Below are positions 50,884-58,751 of a stretch of 64,000 nt of DNA, in pieces. Both the position numbers and the translations under genes were made by a program. The stretch spans positions 1-64,000 of the forward strand of contig NZ_JADKPR010000026.1 of assembly GCF_015351475.1 (NCBI RefSeq), read 5' to 3'. Source of the stretch: Flavobacterium sp. HJJ (GTDB lineage Bacteria; Bacteroidota; Bacteroidia; Flavobacteriales; Flavobacteriaceae). The notes under the pieces are model-generated. The model searched no databases. It had not been told where the DNA came from and worked only from the letters and a program-made list of their open reading frames with translations. Position 1 is the first letter of the stretch, and each line of letters opens with the position of its first letter.

Positions 50884-51037
50884 AAAATAAATAGTGTAAT
50901 ACCAATTATTATACTCTTAAATATGGCTTAAAATGCACTTTTTTAGATTAAAAAAACAGTGAAAGGTTTAAACAGATTGTGTTAAAAATTTTATTTATTT
51001 TCAAATTTATGATTAAGCTGTTTTTTTTATTTGATGC

Positions 51038-51080
51038 AAAAAAAAAACAAAGATTCAGATGAGATTCCGAATCTTTGTTT
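51038..51080 (-). terminator. Terminator of the DUF4198 transcription unit
   Basis: AAACAAAGATTC (51045-51056) pairs with GAATCTTTGTTT (51069-51080); on the minus strand a run of ten T follows. It separates DUF4198 from the ankyrin operon. Confidence 0.85.
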
Positions 51081-51180
51081 TTTGTACAGTTTTTAGATTT
51101 ATTAGTCTCAAATTTAGTTCAAAACTATGTTCTTTAGTGTATTTATCTTTCGGTTCCTAAAAATTTTGCAACAAATTGCA

Positions 51181-51221
51181 CAAATTTTCACAAATTAATT
51201 AGTGCTAATTTGTGAAATTTG
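51181..51221. repeat. Inverted repeat of AATTTGTG units
   Basis: CAAATTTTCACAAATTA and TAATTTGTGAAATTTG face each other across eight bases. It resembles the AATCTGTG-type palindromes in the MITE-like elements nearby. Confidence 0.6.
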
Positions 51222-51275
51222 TGGCAAATAAATAGGGTTTAGCGTAGTATATTTTAAGTCTGACACCATAGTGGT

Positions 51276-51992
51276 TTATTCAACTCTCAACGAGAGTACA
51301 GTTTTATTGACAGTATTATCAAATGCCTTATCCTTGAAAGCTCCTTTGGTGCTGTCGATCCATTCCAGATTGATGAGATAGAGCCCCTTTTTGTTTGGAA
51401 CAAAAGATGCCTGACCTTTTTCATTTGTTTCTACTGTTTTTACCCAGCCATCCGGATTGATAATTGTAATATTCAGATTGCCCTGCTGTTTTTCGTCTTT
51501 AAATGCAGTCAGCAAATAAGTGTCATTCTGTTTTTGTACAGTTAAATCTAATGGATGAACAGCATATTCTTTGGTTTCAGGAGTTTTTACTGTATAAACA
51601 GCTTTTAGATACGAGATGCTTCGTGCAAAACCTAGATGTTTTTTGGACATATCTCTAACTTCTCCTTGGTCATTTATTCCAATTATCTGATAGGTTCCAA
51701 TGGTTTTTGCATCAAAAGAACCCTGCCAGTGCGTTTCTGTCTGTGTCATTGTAATTTCTGATTTTGTTCCGGAAGCATCAATCAGGAATATTTTGATGTC
51801 TTTTAAACGGTCTAGTTTCGCTCCTTTTTCTGGAGCTTCCTGACCATATTCGCCAAAGTATAACTGCACATGTACTTTATCATTGATTTTGCCCGATCCT
51901 TTTACTTCAAGCCAGATATTATGAGCATTTAGAGCCATTGGAACTAATAAAAGAACAAATCCCAGAGCTATTTTTGATAGTAATTTTTTCAT
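51276..51992 (-). CDS. Exported DUF4198 protein
   Basis: This 238-residue periplasmic protein has a signal peptide (1-23, ending ALNA), after which the mature chain would begin His24 in HNIWLEV. Two beta-sandwich parts follow (about 24-115 and 150-238). DUF4198 proteins are found near metal and siderophore uptake genes. An N-terminal His could help bind a metal ion. It lies downstream of the receptor gene 52220-54703, with a MITE-like element between them. Confidence 0.8.
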   Translation of the reverse strand: MKKLLSKIALGFVLLLVPMALNAHNIWLEVKGSGKINDKVHVQLYFGEYGQEAPEKGAKLDRLKDIKIFLIDASGTKSEITMTQTETHWQGSFDAKTIGTYQIIGINDQGEVRDMSKKHLGFARSISYLKAVYTVKTPETKEYAVHPLDLTVQKQNDTYLLTAFKDEKQQGNLNITIINPDGWVKTVETNEKGQASFVPNKKGLYLINLEWIDSTKGAFKDKAFDNTVNKTVLSLRVE

Positions 51993-52037
51993 TGTAATTG
52001 ATTTTTAGTGTTTAGAAATTGGTTTTGAATTATATAA

Positions 52038-52184
52038 CTATCCGCAAAATACTATGTATTTTTTTTCGCCACTGATTACACAGATTCTCACAGATTTCGT
52101 TACAATTTTTTTTAGAAAATCTGTGTAAATCTTTTTAATCTGTGGCTAATTCGATCTGTTTGGTATTAGTTACGAATAGTCATA
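52038..52184. mobile_element. MITE-like element, copy A
   Basis: About 147 bp bounded by ACTATCCG and ATAGTCAT, with an imperfect palindromic interior (GCCACTGATTACACAGATT facing AATCTTTTTAATCTGTGGC). It is homologous over its full length to 56084-56230. No coding capacity; a non-autonomous element or its remnant. Confidence 0.7.
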
Positions 52185-52219
52185 TTGACTTAAATTTTTT
52201 GTTTTATATCCAAATACTC

Positions 52220-54703
52220 TTAGAACATATATCCAAGATTAAACATAAAGTTTCTAGGTGCACCAGGTCCAACCATATTGGCATTGGCTTGTGATACCAC
52301 ATACTCTTTGTTTTGGAGATTGTTCAGATTTAAGGAAAATTTCAGCTGCTTTATTTGATAATATAATGCAGCATCTATCAGTGAATAACCCGGCAGAATA
52401 AAATAAGCCAGTCGGGTGCTTTGTTTTGATGCAAAATTCGAACCTAAACCAACTCCGAATCCTTTGATGCTTCCTTTTAGAATGGTGTATTTTGCCCAAA
52501 AACCTCCTTGATGATGCGGTGCCGCTTCTTTCCATCTGTCTATATCGGCGGGAACAGCAGTTTTGGTAATGCGTGCATCATTATAGGCGTAATTTGCATT
52601 TATCGATAAGTTAGGCAAAATATTTCCAGTGATATCAACTTCAATACCTTTGGATGTTTCCTGACCTCTTTGTTCTAATAATTGTGTGTTTGTCGGATCA
52701 TTGGCATTGACCAAAATATTATTCTGATTGATTTTGTAAACAGCGATACTCGCTCCTAACTTTTTGTCAAACCAATCGCTTTTTGCTCCAAATTCGAACA
52801 TTTTACTGGTAAGCGGATCAAATGGTCCGCCGTAAATTTCTGGTGCACCAATAGTTCCTGCGCTTTGTGGCTGAAACCCTTCTACATAGGTTCCGTAAAT
52901 ATTGATCTGAGGAATTACACTATACACTAACCCAGCTCTAGGAATTAAAGCATCTTGTTTCACTTTGGCTTCATTGCTTTTGGTGTAATTAGTAAAATCT
53001 GTATAAAATTCTTGTCTTAATCCTAACAGCAGCTGCAGTTTGTTCCACTTCATCTGATCTTGAATGTAGATACTCTGTGAAAAGTATTTTGTAGGAGCCG
53101 TTGTGGTTCTGGTTGTGAAATAATTATCAGTATTGGCAGCTGAATAATCTGGATTTGCTAAATTATAAAAAGGAACATTCGGAACTGGGTTTCCATTAGC
53201 GTCCAGCAGATACAAATTCTTTTTGGCAGGATTGTAAGTTGCTATTGAGCCGTTATTGGCTGCATTTCTATAACCTGATGCTACACCGTTTGTACCGCCA
53301 ACGGGTACTAAACTTTGAATATAATCAGCTCCTAAAACTAATTTGTGTTCTATTTTTCCAGTACTGATATCATAATTTAGGTAAGCGGTAAGATTATCGT
53401 CATAACGGTTACGCATGCGTTCGGTTGTACTTTGTAATAAGAGCGAAGGAATTTCTTTTCCTGCACCATCAACTGCATAAGCGTTACCGCCTCTGTGTTC
53501 AACCATGTCTTCAAAGAATTTATACTTTAAATAAGACACATTCAATAAAAGCTTGCTGCTGAATTTATGGTTCATAATTGCCGATAAATAAAAGGTCTTT
53601 TCTTTTAAATAATCGCTCGCTCTCGACATACTCTGCGAAATAGGAGTGGTGAATAAACGGCTCGCTCCATCTGTTGAAGGACCGTATAAAGGCTGTCCTC
53701 TTTCGGTTCTTCCTTTTATGATGCTGTAAACAAAATCGACATCAATTCTGGTCTTTTCGCTTGGGACAAAAGCGATGGTCGGTGCGATTGAAACATCTTC
53801 TCTTTCCTGTAAATCCCTGAAGGTTGCCGTGTTTTGATACGCTACATTCATACGGTACAGTATACTTTTGGATTCGTTCAAAGGTCCGGTTAAATCGGTT
53901 GTGGCACGAATAGTCTGAAAACTTCCGACACTTACATTGGCAGCATTTCGATTTACGGACAGTGCTTTTTTGGTAACATTATTTATAGATCCGCCGGGTT
54001 CAGTATTTCCGTACAGCGCAGATGCGGGACCTTTCATGACTTCAACTCTTTCCAGGTTGTTTAGGTTTAATGAATTAAAAGATCTTCCGCTTACTCTTAA
54101 TCCATTAATAAACTGATAGCTGTTGCCCGAAATCCCTCTTATGGAAAAGCGGTTTTCAAAGTTATTAAGGCTTACCCCGCTGATATTTTTCAGAACATCA
54201 TTGACACGAAAAGCCTGTCTGTCTATAATTAGTTCTTTGGTAACATAACTTACCGATTGAGGTAAATCTTTAAGGGGAATACTAGATTTGGATGAAGCTA
54301 CAGACATCTCGTTTCTGTAAGTACGTTCCCGAAAGCCTGAAACAACAATTTCATCCAGCTGACCGATATTTTCTTCTACTTCAAAATCAAAAGTATAATT
54401 TCTTTGACCGGCTGTTATTTCGATATCTTGTGTTTTCTTTTTTAGGCCAATTCCGGTGATGGTTATAGTATAGTTTCCTGGTTTAATGTTTTCGATTTTG
54501 TATTCACCGCTTTCGTCAGTTACTGCTCCTTTGCTGGTTCCTTTTAATTCTACATTTGCAAATTCAGCTGCTTTTCCCTGACTGTTTTTTACAGTTCCTT
54601 TTATTGCTGCGGTTTTTTGCTGTGCATTTACTATTACTGCTGATAGTAAAAAGAAACTCATTAGATATAAGAATCGTGGCATTCTTAATTTTAAATAATT
54701 CAT
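52220..54703 (-). CDS. TonB-dependent receptor with CarboxypepD-like N-terminal domain
   Basis: This 827-residue outer-membrane receptor has a signal peptide (ending VNAQQ), a CarboxypepD-like domain (about 32-115), a plug (about 125-260, LPQSVSYVTKELIIDRQAFRV) and a barrel ending LGYMF. The plug is of the FhuE/FecA-like siderophore type. It has its own promoter with two operator motifs and is followed by DUF4198, so it probably belongs to the same metal-uptake function. Confidence 0.92.
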   Translation of the reverse strand: MNYLKLRMPRFLYLMSFFLLSAVIVNAQQKTAAIKGTVKNSQGKAAEFANVELKGTSKGAVTDESGEYKIENIKPGNYTITITGIGLKKKTQDIEITAGQRNYTFDFEVEENIGQLDEIVVSGFRERTYRNEMSVASSKSSIPLKDLPQSVSYVTKELIIDRQAFRVNDVLKNISGVSLNNFENRFSIRGISGNSYQFINGLRVSGRSFNSLNLNNLERVEVMKGPASALYGNTEPGGSINNVTKKALSVNRNAANVSVGSFQTIRATTDLTGPLNESKSILYRMNVAYQNTATFRDLQEREDVSIAPTIAFVPSEKTRIDVDFVYSIIKGRTERGQPLYGPSTDGASRLFTTPISQSMSRASDYLKEKTFYLSAIMNHKFSSKLLLNVSYLKYKFFEDMVEHRGGNAYAVDGAGKEIPSLLLQSTTERMRNRYDDNLTAYLNYDISTGKIEHKLVLGADYIQSLVPVGGTNGVASGYRNAANNGSIATYNPAKKNLYLLDANGNPVPNVPFYNLANPDYSAANTDNYFTTRTTTAPTKYFSQSIYIQDQMKWNKLQLLLGLRQEFYTDFTNYTKSNEAKVKQDALIPRAGLVYSVIPQINIYGTYVEGFQPQSAGTIGAPEIYGGPFDPLTSKMFEFGAKSDWFDKKLGASIAVYKINQNNILVNANDPTNTQLLEQRGQETSKGIEVDITGNILPNLSINANYAYNDARITKTAVPADIDRWKEAAPHHQGGFWAKYTILKGSIKGFGVGLGSNFASKQSTRLAYFILPGYSLIDAALYYQIKQLKFSLNLNNLQNKEYVVSQANANMVGPGAPRNFMFNLGYMF

Positions 54704-54730
54704 GATTAAAGTATATATAGGTTATTTATT

Positions 54731-54818
54731 TTTATTTAGAATAAATAAAAATTATTTTATAGCAAATATAAAAATTAATAATCCTTTAACAAATGTTATT
54801 TAGATTAATTATGAATAA
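54731..54818 (-). promoter_or_regulatory. Promoter with two operator motifs
   Basis: A perfect -7 box (TATATTTG on the minus strand, 54763-54770). TTATTTAGAATAAATAAAAA lies in the leader (54732-54751), and TTATTTAGATTAATTA upstream at 54796-54811. Confidence 0.65.
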
Positions 54819-54893
54819 TTTTGTTGAATAAAATTATCGCTGTTAATGTTTACTGGTATAGATATAATTGGCAGCGGGAGGGAGAATTCAGAT

Positions 54894-56057
54894 CTAATTG
54901 TTGCTGCAATTTTTATTTACCTGTTCAGCAGCATCTTTTTTCTTTTTCTTATTGCGTCCCCACCAAATTAAAAAACCAGTAATTGGTAAGCCAGCCGAAA
55001 CGAAACTTGCAAAAAACGCTAGCATTTTACCCGGAAATCCTAATATACTGCCAACATGTAAATCGTAATTGATAGATCGAAATTTTTCCCCTGTGTTTTT
55101 GTTATCAAATGAATTTGTTTTAAGAATTTTTCCAGAATATTGATCGTATTCGATTGATGCATTGTTAAAGCAGTTTTCATATTTAATGAATGTATTAAAT
55201 GCAGCAGCCGAATCTTTAGGTATAAAAAGAATGTAATTGTCAGCTTTTGGGTGCAGGTGTTTAGTGTTATTATAAATTTTATCAAAGCTGTTTTTCGAAT
55301 TAACCTGAGTAGTATCAGATACTGATTTTTCGCTTTTTTCAATTGTTTGGCCTCCGTTGAGAGCCCATTGCAGACCAGAATCATACCATTCAAAAGCCCA
55401 GACCAAACCAGTAAGCGCAATTATTAAAGCGAAAATCATCATATAATAGCCCAATATATTATGCAGGTCATAATTTTTGCGTTTCCATTTGGTAGTATCT
55501 TTCCATCGAAACCAAAAACGCTGTTTAGCTGCGCTTTTGTTTTTTGGCCACCAAAGAATAAGGCCTGTTATAAGTGAAATTACAAACAGAATTGTTGCTG
55601 TGCCTACAATTATATCACCAATATCATGCTTTAGGAACAGAGTCTGATGCAGCATTCTAACCACGAAAAAAAACTCAAAATTATAGTCTTCTAGCTTTTC
55701 AACCTTTCCTGTGTACGGGTCTATGTAGATGTACAGTCTGTCGTAATCGTCCCAGTACCAGATGCTGTTATTTTCTAATTTATTAAAACTCCAAAAAGCA
55801 ACGGTGCGGTCTTTATTGTTATAAATTTTGCATCCGGAAATTGGATTTTCAGATTGGGTTTCTGCTATTGCTAACAGTTTACCGAAGGGCAGTGGTGTTT
55901 TTTTTACTTCATCTACATGATAATGTTTGTGAACAAGAGGCCGTAATTCTTCTTCAAAAACATACAAACAGCCTGTAATGCCTAAAATAATTACGATAAG
56001 ACCTGAAGCCAGACCCAGCCATAAATGTATTTTTCCTATGGTTTTTTTAATTTTCAT
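54894..56057 (-). CDS. PepSY membrane protein, likely ferric-siderophore reductase
   Basis: This 387-residue four-TM inner-membrane protein begins MKIKKTIGKIHLWLGLASG. Conserved His residues are in IHLWL, LHQTLFLKHD, YDLHNILGYY and YDLHVGSI, and the chain ends with the basic GRNKKKKKD tail. It lies downstream of the receptor 56297-58624, separated by a MITE-like element and a terminator hairpin, so it may need its own promoter. Electron transfer to periplasmic ferric siderophore is inferred from the family. Confidence 0.8.
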   Translation of the reverse strand: MKIKKTIGKIHLWLGLASGLIVIILGITGCLYVFEEELRPLVHKHYHVDEVKKTPLPFGKLLAIAETQSENPISGCKIYNNKDRTVAFWSFNKLENNSIWYWDDYDRLYIYIDPYTGKVEKLEDYNFEFFFVVRMLHQTLFLKHDIGDIIVGTATILFVISLITGLILWWPKNKSAAKQRFWFRWKDTTKWKRKNYDLHNILGYYMMIFALIIALTGLVWAFEWYDSGLQWALNGGQTIEKSEKSVSDTTQVNSKNSFDKIYNNTKHLHPKADNYILFIPKDSAAAFNTFIKYENCFNNASIEYDQYSGKILKTNSFDNKNTGEKFRSINYDLHVGSILGFPGKMLAFFASFVSAGLPITGFLIWWGRNKKKKKDAAEQVNKNCSNN

Positions 56058-56083
56058 TGTTTATATGAACAGCTTTTTATTTT

Positions 56084-56230
56084 ATGACTATCCGAAAAAC
56101 ATACTAAATGTTTTTTTGCCACTGATTATAAAGATTCTCACAGATTTTGCATGCATTTTTTAGAAATCTGTGTTAATCTTTATAATCTGTGGCCAATTTT
56201 ATCGATTTGGTATTAGTCACGGATAGTCAT
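56084..56230. mobile_element. MITE-like element, copy B
   Basis: 147 bp with perfect 11-bp terminal inverted repeats ATGACTATCCG / CGGATAGTCAT and a palindromic interior GCCACTGATTATAAAGATT facing AATCTTTATAATCTGTGGC. Copy A is at 52038-52184. It lies just upstream of the PepSY gene. Confidence 0.75.
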
Positions 56231-56244
56231 ATTTTATTTTAAAA

Positions 56245-56280
56245 CTAAAAACACCTCATACCCAAAGATAGAGGTGTCTT
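56245..56280 (-). terminator. Terminator of the receptor gene 56297-58624
   Basis: AAACACCTC pairs with GAGGTGTCTT, with a T run on the minus strand, about 15 bases after the stop. Confidence 0.75.
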
Positions 56281-56296
56281 ATAAAATTTAATCGGT

Positions 56297-58624
56297 TTAA
56301 AACTTGAATGTTAAGTTTGCTAAAAAGGTTGTAGGTGCCTGCGGTGCTCCCCAAGTACTCCAGTATTTTTCATTCGTTAGATTATTCAGTTTAATTCCGA
56401 TTCTCCACGCAGGCTGTTCATAAAAAACGGTACCGTTGAAAATGGTATATGACGGAATGTAAAAAGTATTGCTGGTTGCCATGAAACTTTCATCCACATA
56501 ATTGGCACCAAAACCAATACCTAAACCTTTTAAAATACTCTGCGATTTATAAGAAGCCCAAAAGTTTACCATATTTTCAGGAGCATCGGCTGCTTTATTG
56601 CCTTGAAAAGTGGTGGATTTTACAATGCGGTTGTCATTATATCCATAGCCTGCTATAATATCTAAACCAGGAATTGGGTTTGCAATCAGTTCAAATTCAT
56701 ATCCTTTGCTTACCTGTTTTCCGCCTTGTTCGTATGTCAAATCAGTATATCTCATTACAGCATTGTCATTTGTAATATTATAATAACTAACAGTGGTGCT
56801 TAGTTTTCTATTGAAAAGTTCTGCTTTTATACCTCCTTCGTATTGATTTGCATAAAGAGGATCTAATATTAACTGCTCACCGTTTGGCTGATTTACTGGT
56901 GCTAAGTTTTGGAAACCGTTCATATAATTTCCGAATATTGAAAGCTGATTTTTAATTACTTGGTAAACTACGCCTAACTTTGGAGATAATGAATTTTGAT
57001 TGTACGCCGGTGTAGTACCGCTTTCTTTTCGGTCAAAATTATCTAAACGAAGGCTCAGCATTACCGAGATTCTATCAGCATAACTTATTACATCCGAAAC
57101 ATAACCGCTGGCAGTATATTCGTTTCTTCCAGCTCTTATTGCTGGAATTCCTAACAAGGCATCGATTTCTTTTTTTCTGATTGGAGCAAAATTTGTAGTT
57201 ACATCAATTGTTCTGATAACTGCCGAAGTTGGCGTTGACGAAAAAGTATCGCTATAGTATCTGTAATTGAAACCTGCTAAAAATTTATGTTTAAGGATTC
57301 CGGTTTCGAACTCACCATTTATATTCTCCTGAATATTGGTATAATTACTTGATATTGGTCCAAAAACTGTTGCACGTGCAGTAACAACTGTCGGTGAAGT
57401 CCATGTTGGCAGAACCTGATAACTGTATTCTACGTTTTCGCTTACATATGAAAATAAAGTTGTCGATTTCCAATGGTCAGCTATCTGATATTCTGCCTGA
57501 ACAAATGCTTTTGAAGCAGATGATTTGGCATCAGCATCTTCATGAACCAGTGATTTTTTGTAATCCAATTTTACATCCTCAGGATTTGTTATGCCAGATG
57601 CAGCTACTGCACTTGGGTATAAAGGCTTAGTACTTTTAACATTGTATAATTCGGCATCAACATTAAAAGTAAGTTTTTCTGTTGCTTTAAAAGTAAGGCT
57701 GGGAGTGAAGGACAGGCTGTTATTAAACCCATAATCCAAAAAGCTTTTTTCTTTATTAACCCCGACATTTAGTCTAAAAAGTACATTTTTTTCTTTTGTA
57801 AGCGGTGTATTTATGTCGGCTGTAAGCTGATTTAGACCAAAACTTCCTCCAGTGTATGCTATTTCTGTTGACGCAGTTTCAAAAGGTTTTTTGGTAACCA
57901 AATTGACTACACCTCCAAAAGATGATGCCGAAGACCCGAATAAAGTTCCAGAAGGGCCTTTTAGAACTTCAATGCGTTCAACATTGGCAATGCCTACAGA
58001 AGAGCGTCCTGATAATGTTTCCATACCATTTCGGGAATTGATACCAACAGTAAAACCTCTCATTATAAGCGCAAATCCTCCCGAAGGATAATTAAGCGGT
58101 ACTACACCAGGCGCATTCCTCATGGCACCGGCAATATCAACAGCTATCTGTTCTTGAAAAAGTTCTTTGGGTATCAGATTATAAACCTGTGGATTTTCCA
58201 GATTTTTCAGAGGCATTCTGGCAACGTAATCTGTTTTTTTAGAAACTCTGCTTTTTCTGCTGTTGATGGTAACTTCCTGCAATTCTTTGTTGGAAACTTT
58301 CAGCTGTAAATTAAGTGCAGCTGTTTCATGTTCTGTAATAGTTATTTCCTTTTCTATAGATTCGTAACCCGTTAACGAAACCTGCAGTGTATAAGTATCT
58401 GTTTTTACTCTGTTAAATTCGAAATTACCCGTTTCATTGGTAATCGTAAAGTATTTTGAATCTTTTAGAACCACATTTACATCGCTGGCTGGCTGTCCGT
58501 CTGAGGTAGTTATGATTCCTTTTATTTTTCCGTGATTCTGCTGAGCGATTAATGTTGTTGTTAAAATAAAAAATAAACTAATAGTATATAAAGATTTTGC
58601 TATTCTCGAATTTAGACATTTCAT
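56297..58624 (-). CDS. TonB-dependent receptor with CarboxypepD-like N-terminal domain
   Basis: This 775-residue receptor has a signal peptide (ending LIAQQ), a CarboxypepD-like domain (about 30-110), a plug (about 125-260) and a barrel ending LTFKF. Its N-terminal 110 residues are very like those of the next receptor (58752-61139), which points to tandem duplication followed by barrel divergence. It follows that gene by 127 bases and likely shares its transcript. Confidence 0.92.
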   Translation of the reverse strand: MKCLNSRIAKSLYTISLFFILTTTLIAQQNHGKIKGIITTSDGQPASDVNVVLKDSKYFTITNETGNFEFNRVKTDTYTLQVSLTGYESIEKEITITEHETAALNLQLKVSNKELQEVTINSRKSRVSKKTDYVARMPLKNLENPQVYNLIPKELFQEQIAVDIAGAMRNAPGVVPLNYPSGGFALIMRGFTVGINSRNGMETLSGRSSVGIANVERIEVLKGPSGTLFGSSASSFGGVVNLVTKKPFETASTEIAYTGGSFGLNQLTADINTPLTKEKNVLFRLNVGVNKEKSFLDYGFNNSLSFTPSLTFKATEKLTFNVDAELYNVKSTKPLYPSAVAASGITNPEDVKLDYKKSLVHEDADAKSSASKAFVQAEYQIADHWKSTTLFSYVSENVEYSYQVLPTWTSPTVVTARATVFGPISSNYTNIQENINGEFETGILKHKFLAGFNYRYYSDTFSSTPTSAVIRTIDVTTNFAPIRKKEIDALLGIPAIRAGRNEYTASGYVSDVISYADRISVMLSLRLDNFDRKESGTTPAYNQNSLSPKLGVVYQVIKNQLSIFGNYMNGFQNLAPVNQPNGEQLILDPLYANQYEGGIKAELFNRKLSTTVSYYNITNDNAVMRYTDLTYEQGGKQVSKGYEFELIANPIPGLDIIAGYGYNDNRIVKSTTFQGNKAADAPENMVNFWASYKSQSILKGLGIGFGANYVDESFMATSNTFYIPSYTIFNGTVFYEQPAWRIGIKLNNLTNEKYWSTWGAPQAPTTFLANLTFKF

Positions 58625-58751
58625 TTATTAAGATATAAATAGGTTAATAGTTAAAAAATAATTTAAGTGTTATAATCTATATTTTTCTTTCTGTCATTTC
58701 GTTTCTACCAAATGAACAGGTGTTTTTTTAAGCATAAACTAAAAAGAGTTT

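Larger units (their letters stand above)
50884..51275. other. Gene-free stretch between DUF4198 and the ankyrin gene
   Basis: It contains A/T-rich sequence, the DUF4198 terminator (51038-51080) and an imperfect inverted repeat (51181-51221) of AAATTTGTG/CACAAATTT units. No gene could be supported here. Confidence 0.6.
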
